A program made the position numbers and the translations under genes. Under the pieces are notes generated by a model that did no database searches, was not told where the DNA came from, and saw only the letters and a program-made list of their open reading frames with translations. A DNA stretch of 45,166 nt from Bacteroidota bacterium (GTDB lineage: Bacteria; Bacteroidota; Bacteroidia; Cytophagales; Cyclobacteriaceae), in assembly GCA_024280115.1 (NCBI GenBank), contig JAJRQT010000183.1, positions 1 to 45,166 of the forward strand. Direction: 5' to 3'. Shown here in pieces: positions 8,517 to 17,530 of this stretch (the stretch's first letter is position 1; each line of letters starts with the position of its first letter).

Positions 8517-10859
8517 TTGTTACAACTGAAAACCACCTTTACAATTTTCAATTTATTGGTTTTCCTCTGCATAATTAATAATGCGGAAGGCCAATCTATA
8601 AAAGGGAAAATTATTGATGTTTTATCCAAACGGGGGATTCCATTCGTCAAAATTTCAGACAAAGTTCTTAACCACGAAATTCTTACAGACTATAGAGGGT
8701 ATTTCGCTACAACTCACGGGAGTAAAATTAAAATCCATCATCCGTTCTACGAAGAAAAAGAATTCAACGTCAATGAATTCGACACGCTTATTATTATAAG
8801 TCTTACTCCAAAAAATGAGATCGTTTTTAATGAAAAACAAGCTGAAAATGGATTGACAATACTTTCTCGTCATCATGAATTCCTCCCAATCACCAGCACT
8901 ACTGAGTTAGATTCGTACGAATTTTTAAGCTTTAATAAACTTGAAGTATTCGAAAAGTCAAGTATTGATGATGACTGGGAATTGAAAACGGCCCTGGAAT
9001 CGATTGAAAAAAACAAATTTAAATTCCCTGACAAAAAGTATAGCAAGGTAGTGATGGCCCGCTATGATGATGGAGACAGCAGTAATATTGGATTTATACC
9101 TGTTAACAGCTACAGCGTTTCTGAAAAAAATGAATATATATTCGCTTTAGGTATCAAGTATTACAATCCGCTATTTCATGGCGCCCAAAATAGATACGAA
9201 TATGCGTTGGTTGATTCCATAATGCACGGTGAAGAAATGATAAGGATAATATTCTTCAGGCCAAAACCTAAAAAAAGATTCATTGGCCTTACAGGACTTC
9301 TTTACTTCTCAGGGGATCACTACGCACATTGGGGAGGATTTACTATTCCTTACGATAAAAAAATTAAGGATTTCGAAATTGCTTATTACCAATCATTAAC
9401 AAGTAAAAATACCCGCTTCTTAAAAGATCTTCGGGTAATACTGACCCTTAAAAATATACCTAATTATAATAAAATCACAATGGTTAAACGCTTTGCCACT
9501 AATTCGCATCCGGATTTTGGGGTCCTAAACATCTCAAATAGCAAATGGGTCGATATGGCAATATTTAATCAAAGAAAAGATACTTTGGATGATGACACAT
9601 GGATGATGACCCAACATATTAACAAAGACAAACTTGAATATATTAAAAAAGATACCGTTGATAGTAAATTTATTTCATCAAATACACTTAGGCTGGCCAT
9701 CAACATCTATGAAGGGAGATTGGGCTACAGGATGAAATATTTTGACATAAACAATTTGTTTGCTATCAATAAATTTGAAGCAGTAAGAATAGGTTTCGGT
9801 TTACAATCTCATGAAAACTTGTCAAATATCTTCACATTTGGAGCTTACTTCGGATACGGTTTTGGTGACAACAAATTTAAATATGGGGCTAATGTAGGTG
9901 TCAATTTTGGAAAAAGGAGGAATAACCTACTGTCATTTAAATATACCAGGGATTTAATGGAGCCCGGACTGGTTCATTTCATGAATAAAAAACAAGATTT
10001 GGTAAGAGATTTTTTCACCAGCAGGATGGACGATTACAAATCGGGTATGGTATCATTGACCACTAAAATAAACTCGTTTCTATCCAGTAAAATTATTTAT
10101 AATGATTATTCACTAACTCCTCTTTATGACTACATATTCAATCCCTTCCAAAATGAAATAACAGGTCCCCAAACTTTTAAGTTCAGTGAGACTTCCCTTC
10201 AATTTAATATAGGCACTCCCTTTTCCGATAACCACTTCCTTCGAAAAATCCTCTACCGGGAAAAACTAGTTACAAGTAATTTGTATTTAAATGTATCTAA
10301 AGGATGGGATAATCAACTGGATGGCGAATTTGACTACTGGAAAATTAACGGAAGACTCATTTCCAATTTAAAACTGAATCAACAAAGTGTACTTAAAGTA
10401 GTACTGGATGGAGGTGTGATGACCAAAGACCAACCATATCCTATCATGTTTGGTGGCCCGGGAACGGAATTTGAATTTACTGGTCTCGTTATAAATAATG
10501 CCTTTCAAACCATGAAATTATATGGATTTTTCACTGATAGATATGCCCATACATTCATTGACTATAATGTTGGAAATGTATTTTTCAAGAAGTCAAAATT
10601 CAAGCCAGAGCTCGCATTAGCGCTTAATATTGGCTGGGGGAAATTAATGAGCAATAAAGATTACCATGAGGACATAGAGGTTCGTGATTATAGCCGTGGG
10701 TATTTCGAAACCGGTGTGATGCTGAACAATCTTTTGCGTCTGAAAATTTATAAATATTTTTATGGCGGACTCGGGTTAGGCGCCTACGTGGGATTTGGTC
10801 CGGATGCCGAAAGAGGTTCTTTTGCCATAAGGATTTCTTATGAGTTGGGAACTTTGTAA
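8517..10859 (+). CDS. DUF5686 / carboxypeptidase-like regulatory domain outer membrane protein
   Basis: This 780-aa protein has a signal peptide (about residues 1-25, ending NAEG-Q). An N-terminal CarboxypepD_reg-like beta-sandwich follows (SIKGKIIDVLSKRGIPFVKI ... TDYRGYFAT). The long DUF5686 region ends in a predicted outer-membrane beta-barrel (IRISYELGTL C-terminus). This arrangement is the standard one for Bacteroidota DUF5686 proteins, whose function is unknown. The start appears to be TTG at 8517: an in-frame TAG lies two codons upstream, and no in-frame ATG precedes the signal peptide or the regulatory domain. Its stop is only 25 bp from the convergent hypE stop. Confidence 0.82.
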   Translation: MLQLKTTFTIFNLLVFLCIINNAEGQSIKGKIIDVLSKRGIPFVKISDKVLNHEILTDYRGYFATTHGSKIKIHHPFYEEKEFNVNEFDTLIIISLTPKNEIVFNEKQAENGLTILSRHHEFLPITSTTELDSYEFLSFNKLEVFEKSSIDDDWELKTALESIEKNKFKFPDKKYSKVVMARYDDGDSSNIGFIPVNSYSVSEKNEYIFALGIKYYNPLFHGAQNRYEYALVDSIMHGEEMIRIIFFRPKPKKRFIGLTGLLYFSGDHYAHWGGFTIPYDKKIKDFEIAYYQSLTSKNTRFLKDLRVILTLKNIPNYNKITMVKRFATNSHPDFGVLNISNSKWVDMAIFNQRKDTLDDDTWMMTQHINKDKLEYIKKDTVDSKFISSNTLRLAINIYEGRLGYRMKYFDINNLFAINKFEAVRIGFGLQSHENLSNIFTFGAYFGYGFGDNKFKYGANVGVNFGKRRNNLLSFKYTRDLMEPGLVHFMNKKQDLVRDFFTSRMDDYKSGMVSLTTKINSFLSSKIIYNDYSLTPLYDYIFNPFQNEITGPQTFKFSETSLQFNIGTPFSDNHFLRKILYREKLVTSNLYLNVSKGWDNQLDGEFDYWKINGRLISNLKLNQQSVLKVVLDGGVMTKDQPYPIMFGGPGTEFEFTGLVINNAFQTMKLYGFFTDRYAHTFIDYNVGNVFFKKSKFKPELALALNIGWGKLMSNKDYHEDIEVRDYSRGYFETGVMLNNLLRLKIYKYFYGGLGLGAYVGFGPDAERGSFAIRISYELGTL

Positions 10860-10884
10860 AAATCTCACAATAGACAAATTTCAT

Positions 10885-11940
10885 TCAGCAAATCCGAGGC
10901 AATTGTTCTCCAATTAACATAGACACTACTCTTTTCCCGCCAATACCGGATTTAACGATTACTTTTTTAGGATAATCAACAGTTACCGATCCGACAATTG
11001 CAGCATTTGTACATTTTAGATCTTTCTTTAAAACACTCAAAACTTCATTTGAAACTTCCCTGGCAACTATTGCTACAAATATCCCTTCATTAGCAACATA
11101 AATTGGATCTAATCCAAGTAGCTCACAAGCGCTTGAAGTTTCCCTTAAAACAGGAACTGCCTGCTCTTCAATTTCTATGGATAATTTAAGATTCGAGGCG
11201 ATTTCGTTTAATACTGTTGCTAACCCTCCCCTCGTCGGGTCTCGTAAAAATCGAATCTTACTACCAAAATCATCAATGAGTTTATTGGCAATATCGCCTA
11301 TGTATTGCGTATCGCTTTCAAGAGAGGTTTCAAATTCCAGGCCTTCTCTTACCGACATAATAGTCATACCGTGTGTACCAACATGACCACTCACAATTAC
11401 CTGATCTCCAACCTGAATATTGTCAATGCCAATATTGGCTTTTGGCAACACCTCTCCTATTCCCGATGTATTTATAAAAATTTTATCCCCCTTTCCCCGC
11501 TCTACAACTTTTGTATCTCCTGTCACCACCTTCACATCATAAAAATCTGATATTTGCTTGATTGACTGAAGAATATCCCATAATTCAGTCACTTTCAATC
11601 CTTCTTCAATGATGAGTCCGAGGGATAAGTATTTCGGCACAGCTCCGCACATAGCCAGATCGTTCATTGTGCCGTTTATGGCCAAATCACCAATATTGCC
11701 ACCAGGAAAGAAAATCGGAGAAACGACAAAGCTATCTGTAGAATAGGCAATTTTCCCATCGACCTGAAAAACAGCCCCATCGTGTTGTTGAGCTAAATAT
11801 TCATTGGAAAAATGTTTAAAAACTACCTCTTCCAATAGCCTGTTCGTTAAAAACCCTCCACTACCATGCCCTATGGTAATTGTATCAAAATCAAATTCCG
11901 GCATAGGGCAGGAATAGTTAAAATTTATCTTTTTGGTCAT
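10885..11940 (-). CDS. hypE: Hydrogenase maturation protein HypE
   Basis: HypE receives a carbamoyl group from HypF on its C-terminal cysteine and dehydrates it to a thiocyanate, the source of the CN ligands of the [NiFe]-hydrogenase iron. The protein is 351 aa. Visible are the N-terminal IGHGSGG motif (about residues 23-29), the AIR-synthase-like core with DLAMCGA and VTGDTKVVERG motifs, FLRDPTRGGLATVLNE, and the required C-terminal PRIC with Cys351. It has an N-terminal extension of some 13 residues, and a second Met at residue 13 is an alternative start. It is the last gene of the hyp operon, 20 bp after hypD. Confidence 0.95.
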   Translation of the reverse strand: MTKKINFNYSCPMPEFDFDTITIGHGSGGFLTNRLLEEVVFKHFSNEYLAQQHDGAVFQVDGKIAYSTDSFVVSPIFFPGGNIGDLAINGTMNDLAMCGAVPKYLSLGLIIEEGLKVTELWDILQSIKQISDFYDVKVVTGDTKVVERGKGDKIFINTSGIGEVLPKANIGIDNIQVGDQVIVSGHVGTHGMTIMSVREGLEFETSLESDTQYIGDIANKLIDDFGSKIRFLRDPTRGGLATVLNEIASNLKLSIEIEEQAVPVLRETSSACELLGLDPIYVANEGIFVAIVAREVSNEVLSVLKKDLKCTNAAIVGSVTVDYPKKVIVKSGIGGKRVVSMLIGEQLPRIC

Positions 11941-11960
11941 AGATAATTATTTCAAAATTT

Positions 11961-13043
11961 TTATTGACTATAGTTATAATATGCAGCACATGCCCCCTCC
12001 GAAGAAACCATAGGTGCTCCCAGAGGATTTTCCGGAACACATAATTTACCAAAATGAGGACACGCTTTTGGTTTTTTCAAGCCTTTTAATATCTCTCCCG
12101 CAATACACTTATTATCGGGCTCTTCTCCTTCAGGATTGAGATTAAATTCAAAATTTGCATCAAATTCTCTGAATTCATCATCCAATTCCAGGCCGCTTTC
12201 AGGAATGTTTCCGATTCCTCTCCAGATTCTGCTGGCAACCTTAAATACCCGCTCGATTATACCTTGTGCCTGCTCATTGCCCTTTTTAGAAACTACTCTT
12301 GAATATTGATTTTCCAACAATGCTGTTCCTTTTTCCAATTGACTGATGCACATCCAAAGTCCTTGTAAAAGATCAACTGGCTCAAACCCAGTAACCACAA
12401 TGGGCACCTTATACTTTTCCACAATTGGGATATATTCATTAGTCCCCATGACCGTACATACATGACCGGCGGCCAAAAAGCCATCTATGTTGGTTTCCTC
12501 ATCTTGTAACAATGCCATCATCGCCGGGGGAACCATGACGTGAGAAGTGAGTAAAAAATAATTATAAAGGTTCAACTGCTTAGCCTGTAGCACTGATAGG
12601 GCATTTGCCGGTGCCGTAGTTTCAAATCCTACCGCAAAAAACACAACTTTCTTATCAGTTTCTTTTTGTGCAATTCGGACAGCATCCAGGGGGGAATATA
12701 CAATTCTGACATCAGCGCCTTCTGCTTTTGCCTTTAACAAACTCTTTTCTGACCCCGGAACCCGCAGCATATCACCAAAAGAACATAGGATACTATTTTC
12801 GCTTTCAGCTATTTTAATGGCGCTATCGATTAATGCAACCGGTGTAACACAAACAGGACATCCGGGACCATGGACCATGGTTATCTCGGTTGGCAACAGG
12901 TCAACAATTCCGTTTTTGACCAGGCTATGCGTCTGACCTCCGCAAATCTCCATAACGGACCATGATTTGGTAACGGTATTGTGGATTTTATCCAAATATT
13001 GCTTTACAATTTCGGCGTTTCTAAATTCTTCAAGATACTTCAT
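11961..13043 (-). CDS. hypD: Hydrogenase maturation protein HypD
   Basis: HypD is the Fe-S scaffold that, with HypC, carries the Fe(CN)2CO unit for [NiFe]-hydrogenase assembly. The protein is 360 aa, the normal length. Conserved motifs are intact: EICGGQTHS with Cys34, GPGCPVCVTP with Cys62 and Cys65, GFETTAPA, and the C-terminal [4Fe-4S] cysteine set (KCIAGEIL, ACPHFGKLC, GACAAYY). It starts 3 bp after the hypC stop codon, so it is part of the tightly packed operon. Confidence 0.96.
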   Translation of the reverse strand: MKYLEEFRNAEIVKQYLDKIHNTVTKSWSVMEICGGQTHSLVKNGIVDLLPTEITMVHGPGCPVCVTPVALIDSAIKIAESENSILCSFGDMLRVPGSEKSLLKAKAEGADVRIVYSPLDAVRIAQKETDKKVVFFAVGFETTAPANALSVLQAKQLNLYNYFLLTSHVMVPPAMMALLQDEETNIDGFLAAGHVCTVMGTNEYIPIVEKYKVPIVVTGFEPVDLLQGLWMCISQLEKGTALLENQYSRVVSKKGNEQAQGIIERVFKVASRIWRGIGNIPESGLELDDEFREFDANFEFNLNPEGEEPDNKCIAGEILKGLKKPKACPHFGKLCVPENPLGAPMVSSEGACAAYYNYSQ

Positions 13044-13046
13044 AAA

Positions 13047-13316
13047 TCATTCAGTATCTGGTGCGTTTTCATCGATTTCACTATTCAGTTCATCAATTTC
13101 CTTGAAATACTCCATTGTTTTTCTGGCCTCTTCTTCATCAATAATATTCAAAGCCATCCCGACATGCACCAACACATAATCACCTATTTTAGCTTCCGGA
13201 ACAGCGGCGAAGTTTATATTTCGAATTACTCCGTCAAAAGAAACCTTTCCCGTCCTGAACAAAGGATCTTTAGAGTCTTGAAATGAAACTATTTTACCTG
13301 GTATTGCTAAACACAT
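13047..13316 (-). CDS. hypC: Hydrogenase assembly chaperone HypC/HupF
   Basis: This small chaperone binds HypD and delivers the iron-cyanide complex to the hydrogenase large subunit. The protein is 89 aa with the family signature MCLAIPGKI at the N-terminus, including the essential Cys2, and the YVLVHVGMALNIIDEEEA stretch in the OB-like fold. The acidic tail after about residue 70 is slightly longer than in E. coli HypC. Its ATG overlaps the hypF stop (TAATG), indicating translational coupling. Confidence 0.96.
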   Translation of the reverse strand: MCLAIPGKIVSFQDSKDPLFRTGKVSFDGVIRNINFAAVPEAKIGDYVLVHVGMALNIIDEEEARKTMEYFKEIDELNSEIDENAPDTE

Positions 13317-15652
13317 TATTCTAAAATTGAATTAAATTTTGATATTATCTTCTCAGTTCGCTTATTTTCTGTATGGGCATAGTAAGCAACCAACTGACCA
13401 TAACTGACGCATTCATCATTTGGAGATAGTTCATTATGGAAATAGAGTTTATAATTATTTCCAAGACGTTCTATGACCATGTCAACCAACAATCCATTTT
13501 GAAATACTCCTCCGCTCATGGCGATTGTATTAATTTTTGAAAAATCTGCTATTGTCTCAATAAGCTGAACCAATGTAGTATGAAATCTGACAGCGATCAA
13601 ACCATGATTTTCTCCTGCATTTATATCTTTTATGATAGCTGTTAATAATGGATTGAAATCCACAACGCCTTTTTCGGTAATTTTAAAACCATACCCATCA
13701 ATATTTAGTCCATGTTGATCAGCATACTTACGGGCAAGGCATTCCAGATACATGGCAGCTTCACCTTCGTAGGTATTTATATGACACAGGCCCAACAAAC
13801 TTGAAACCGCATCGAAAAGCCTTCCTACGCTGGACGTTTTAAGTGTAGATCTCTCCAAAACCTTTGTATAAAGTTCTATTTCCTGTTCTGTAAATTGTGC
13901 CTCGATCAAATGATACTCCAATCCGAACGAATTCATAATTGCCATTGCAGAAAGCCTTGGTTCCCGGGACATTTTATCTCCCAGTATGTGTGGGTAGTAC
14001 GATAAATGTGAGATTCTTTTCACCTTTCCGTTGTCAAAACTAAAAAATTCACCACCCCAGATAGCGCCATCATTTCCCATCCCGGTTCCGTCAAAGACTA
14101 CCCCAAGTATCTTTTCATCATTTGTCAATAAGTTATGCTCTCCTAAAACAGCCCAAAAATGAGCTTCATGATGCTGAACCTGGAATAATCCGGTATCGTG
14201 AATTGCAGCGAGTTCTCTGCCAAACAGGGTAGTAAAATACGCTGGATGTTTATCCACAATGATGATTTCGGGCTTAAACTGAAGTAGATTCATGAAATGT
14301 CTTACGGCTCTATCATAACAAATCTGTGCATCTAATTCTGTGGTATCACCGAGAAATTGCGAAATGTGGCACCTTCCTTTTTGCCATATACTAAAAGTGC
14401 TTTTCAGTAATGCACCCATTGACAAAACTTTTTCATCAAATAGCGGATCGATTGATTCCTGTAGGAAACCCGGAGCGTATCCCCTGGACCTTCTGATCAT
14501 GATTTTTTGGCCGTGGGTATCCGTAAACCGAACTACCGAATCATCCTGGGGAACCTGTATCCGCCTGTTGTTCAGGAGAAAATAATCGACAAATAAGTTT
14601 AATGACTCTATTGCTTTTTGGTTTTCAAAAATAATCGGTGAGCCTTTAAAATTACCACTTGTGGCAAGTAGGGGTCGATTTAGTTTTTGAAGAATCAAAA
14701 CCAACAATGGTGCATACGGGAGCATTACTCCAAGACGATTAAGTTTTGGTGCGATCAATTGCTGCATAGAATCTATCTTCTTTCCATCGATATTTTTCAA
14801 CAATAAAATTGGTGACTGAGCGCTTTTCAGTTCACTCAGCTCATCTCTGGAAATTTTAAGATTTTTAAGAACAAACGCTTCATTGGGATACATCAAAGCA
14901 AATGGCTTGGTCGGTCGATGCTTTTTCTTGCGCAGTTCTTTTACATTCTCACTGTTTTGAGCATCGCACATTAGTAAAAAGCCACCAATACCTTTTATAG
15001 CTACAATTTTTCCGGAAAGGATTTTATCACAAATAAAATTTACCATCTCCTCTTCCTTCAAATTAATTTGCTTCCTATTTTTATCAACAATCCACTGACT
15101 GATTTTACAATCCGGGCAAGAATTTGTCTGCGAATAAAACCTTATATCCATTGGATTGTGATACTCAGTTTCGCAGTCGTCACACACCTGGAATGACTTC
15201 ATGCTTGTGCGGGATCGATCATAAGGCAACTCCTCTTCGATAGAAAACCTTGGACCACATTTAGTACATGTCAAATATGGATATTGATACCTTCTGTTAT
15301 CAGGATCGTTCAGCTCCTCACTGCATTGATCACAAATAGCAAAATCCGGAGTTATCAGTAAATCGGGAGTTCCCTGCAAATGACTTTCAATTATCGTAAA
15401 ATCATTAAAAGTCCGATTGGGAATCTCAATATGTCGAATAGATGTGATTATAGATTGAGGCGGAGCCTCCCTTCGGATTAACTCCTCAAATTGTACAATT
15501 TTTTCGTCTCCGATATTCAGGAAAATATGCACTCCATCCATAGTATTTGAAACCGTACCCCGGAGATTTTGGTTTTTGGCCAGGTTATATATAAAAGGCC
15601 GAAATCCAACCCCCTGTACTCTTCCCTCAATATGTATATGGTAGCATTTCAA
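13316..15652 (-). CDS. hypF: Carbamoyltransferase HypF
   Basis: HypF makes carbamoyl-adenylate from carbamoyl phosphate and ATP and transfers the carbamoyl to HypE. All domains are present in 778 aa: N-terminal acylphosphatase (EGRVQGVGFRPFIYNLA, about residues 9-25); two zinc-finger-like CxxC pairs (CDQCSEE/CTKCGPRF and CDDCETE/CPDC, about 107-180); a YrdC-like ATP-binding domain (KGIGGFLLMCDA region); and the Kae1-like C-terminal domain (VQHHEAHFWAV, GVVFDGTGMGNDGAIWGGEFF, MSGGVFQN). It follows hypB by 9 bp. No truncation is apparent. Confidence 0.96.
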   Translation of the reverse strand: MKCYHIHIEGRVQGVGFRPFIYNLAKNQNLRGTVSNTMDGVHIFLNIGDEKIVQFEELIRREAPPQSIITSIRHIEIPNRTFNDFTIIESHLQGTPDLLITPDFAICDQCSEELNDPDNRRYQYPYLTCTKCGPRFSIEEELPYDRSRTSMKSFQVCDDCETEYHNPMDIRFYSQTNSCPDCKISQWIVDKNRKQINLKEEEMVNFICDKILSGKIVAIKGIGGFLLMCDAQNSENVKELRKKKHRPTKPFALMYPNEAFVLKNLKISRDELSELKSAQSPILLLKNIDGKKIDSMQQLIAPKLNRLGVMLPYAPLLVLILQKLNRPLLATSGNFKGSPIIFENQKAIESLNLFVDYFLLNNRRIQVPQDDSVVRFTDTHGQKIMIRRSRGYAPGFLQESIDPLFDEKVLSMGALLKSTFSIWQKGRCHISQFLGDTTELDAQICYDRAVRHFMNLLQFKPEIIIVDKHPAYFTTLFGRELAAIHDTGLFQVQHHEAHFWAVLGEHNLLTNDEKILGVVFDGTGMGNDGAIWGGEFFSFDNGKVKRISHLSYYPHILGDKMSREPRLSAMAIMNSFGLEYHLIEAQFTEQEIELYTKVLERSTLKTSSVGRLFDAVSSLLGLCHINTYEGEAAMYLECLARKYADQHGLNIDGYGFKITEKGVVDFNPLLTAIIKDINAGENHGLIAVRFHTTLVQLIETIADFSKINTIAMSGGVFQNGLLVDMVIERLGNNYKLYFHNELSPNDECVSYGQLVAYYAHTENKRTEKIISKFNSILE

Positions 15653-15661
15653 AACTATACT

Positions 15662-16450
15662 TTAATCCTTCACCTGGGAACGCAACCAATTGATCCACTC
15701 ATCCATTCCTTCACCTGTTGTGGCAGATAATTCAAAAAATTCGAGGTGATGATTGATGCGGATGGCATATTCCTTTGCTTTTTCAACATTAAAATTGACA
15801 TAAGGCAATAGGTCAATTTTGTTGATGATACAGATTTGCGACGAATCAAACATATAAGGATATTTGAGCGGTTTGTCATCTCCCTCTGTGACGCTGATAA
15901 TAACAACCCTTTTATTCTCCCCTAAATCAAACATTGACGGGCAAACGAGGTTGCCTACATTTTCAATAAATAGTAAAGAATCATTTTTTAATGGCAACTT
16001 TTTGATGGCATGAATGACCATATGTGCATCAAGATGACACCCTTGGCCGGTATTCACCTGAACGACCGGTACACCTGTGGCAGCTATCCTGTCAGCATCG
16101 TTCATACTTTGCTGGTCGCCTTCGATAATCGAAAGTTCAATCTCATCGCTTAACAGCTTAATGGATTCTTCAAGTAAAGTGGTTTTACCCGAACCGGGTG
16201 AACTTACCATATTGATTGCAAATACATTTTTTGCCTCCAGGTAGCCCCTGTTCCTTTGTGCGAGTAGGTTATTCTCATGTAGAATATCCATTTCAAGGTT
16301 TACTTGCTGGTGGTGATCATGTGTATGTTGATGATCGTGATTATGATGATCATGATGTTCCGACCCGTTCTTAATGACATCATTATTTTCGCCGGGTACT
16401 GATATTTTTACTGCGTTATCTGGCTGGCCGCATCCACATGTTGAACACAT
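15662..16450 (-). CDS. hypB: Hydrogenase nickel incorporation GTPase HypB
   Basis: HypB is the SIMIBI-class GTPase that inserts nickel into the hydrogenase large subunit. The protein is 262 aa. The N-terminal MCSTCGCG supplies a high-affinity metal site (Cys2, Cys5, Cys7). A His/Asp-rich stretch at about residues 32-48 is a nickel-storage segment like those in rhizobial HypB. The P-loop SSPGSGKTT (83-91), EGDQQSMNDADRI, VGNLVCP (metal-binding Cys at the dimer interface) and NKIDLL guanine-recognition motif are intact. It is the first gene of the operon. HypA, its usual partner, is not encoded in this window. Confidence 0.95.
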   Translation of the reverse strand: MCSTCGCGQPDNAVKISVPGENNDVIKNGSEHHDHHNHDHQHTHDHHQQVNLEMDILHENNLLAQRNRGYLEAKNVFAINMVSSPGSGKTTLLEESIKLLSDEIELSIIEGDQQSMNDADRIAATGVPVVQVNTGQGCHLDAHMVIHAIKKLPLKNDSLLFIENVGNLVCPSMFDLGENKRVVIISVTEGDDKPLKYPYMFDSSQICIINKIDLLPYVNFNVEKAKEYAIRINHHLEFFELSATTGEGMDEWINWLRSQVKD

Positions 16451-16527
16451 AATATTAAAATTTAGATTAATCCTTTAATTAATAACAAATTGAAGGTGAA
16501 AAAAGTCCTCAATTGTTTAATTCGAAC

Positions 16528-16558
16528 ATAAATTAGTTTGATATTAGCACACTTCAAA
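16528..16558 (-). promoter_or_regulatory. Possible promoter of the hypBFCDE operon
   Basis: The minus strand carries TTTG (16558-16555), then 19 bp, then TAATTTAT (16535-16528), an approximate match to the Bacteroidota -33/-7 pair TTTG/TAnnTTTG. It lies about 78 bp upstream of the hypB ATG. The -7 box misses its last two consensus bases, so this is tentative. Confidence 0.3.
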
Positions 16559-16624
16559 TGATAAATATCATGTAATTTTAATTTGGTTTTATGGGTGTTT
16601 GATTCTTCACCCAAAACTGACGTT

Positions 16625-17299
16625 ATGGACAAAATAAAACATCTCAAATATCTTGAATCGTATTTAACAACTCACAGAAAATTACTCTTCGATGAAATCT
16701 CTCGTGAGAGGACGAGACATTTCACCATTGTAGCAGAAGATACCTATCAGGAACACAATGCCAGCGCGCTTGTCAGAAATTGTGATTGCTTCGGCATCCA
16801 GGAGTTGCATATTATTGAAGAACATCAGCGGTACCGGCTCGCCAAAGCGATGTCGCAGGGTTCTGACAAATGGGTTGATCTCCACTATTACAGTGAATAT
16901 GAAAATAATACACTGACCTGTATTGAGCACCTCAGAAGCCGTGGATATGCCATTATTGCCACTACCCCGCATGAAGATAATTGCCTTTTGGAAGATTACG
17001 ATATCGGTGTTAAATCTGCATTCTTTTTCGGAAAAGAAACTACCGGACTGTCTAAAGAAGCGCTCGATCAGGCTGATGGCTATCTAAAAATCCCGATGTT
17101 TGGGTTTTCAGAAAGTTTCAATATTTCCGTATCGGCAGCGGTGCTGATAAATTCAGTTATGAGCAAATTGAGGAAAAGCAATACTACAAATTGGAGACTT
17201 TCCGAGGAAGAGATAATTGATTTGAAAATTGAATGGTGTATCAAAACAATTCAGAATGGGGAGCGCATTTCAGAGAGGTATCTTGCAGACAACACCTGA
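16625..17299 (+). CDS. TrmH-family RNA 2'-O-methyltransferase (SpoU)
   Basis: This is an AdoMet-dependent SPOUT-fold enzyme that methylates a ribose 2'-OH; the closest match is the tRNA Gm18 methyltransferase TrmH. From the ATG at 16625 the protein is 224 aa, near E. coli TrmH (229 aa). SPOUT motif 1 is HNASALVRNCDCFG (about 44-57, catalytic Arg51). Motif 2 is FFFGKETTGLS. Motif 3 is IPMFGFSESFNISVSAAVL, forming the knot that binds AdoMet. The frame extends upstream to a TTG at 16583, but those 14 extra codons lie outside the family's usual N-terminus, so I prefer the ATG. It is divergent from hypB. Confidence 0.88.
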   Translation: MDKIKHLKYLESYLTTHRKLLFDEISRERTRHFTIVAEDTYQEHNASALVRNCDCFGIQELHIIEEHQRYRLAKAMSQGSDKWVDLHYYSEYENNTLTCIEHLRSRGYAIIATTPHEDNCLLEDYDIGVKSAFFFGKETTGLSKEALDQADGYLKIPMFGFSESFNISVSAAVLINSVMSKLRKSNTTNWRLSEEEIIDLKIEWCIKTIQNGERISERYLADNT

Positions 17300-17530
17300 T
17301 TTAAGTCTGTTAATAAACATAAATTCTAAGCAATAAACTATACATCACAAACATCAAGCACCAACGAACAAACCTAAATATGGAAGGCAGATAAATCACG
17401 ATGCTCAATAAGTAAATGATCAACGCTGTTTTGGTCATTTGAAAATTGAAACTTGGAATTTATTTGTTATTTGAAATTTGATATTTGTGCTTTATAGATG
17501 AAACTCCTTGACATTAAGGTTGAGCAGTTA

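Noticed and set aside
16462..16647. 61-codon minus-strand frame upstream of hypB as a possible hypA remnant
   Set aside because: It has no CxxC zinc motifs or N-terminal MHE of HypA and overlaps the start of the methyltransferase gene.
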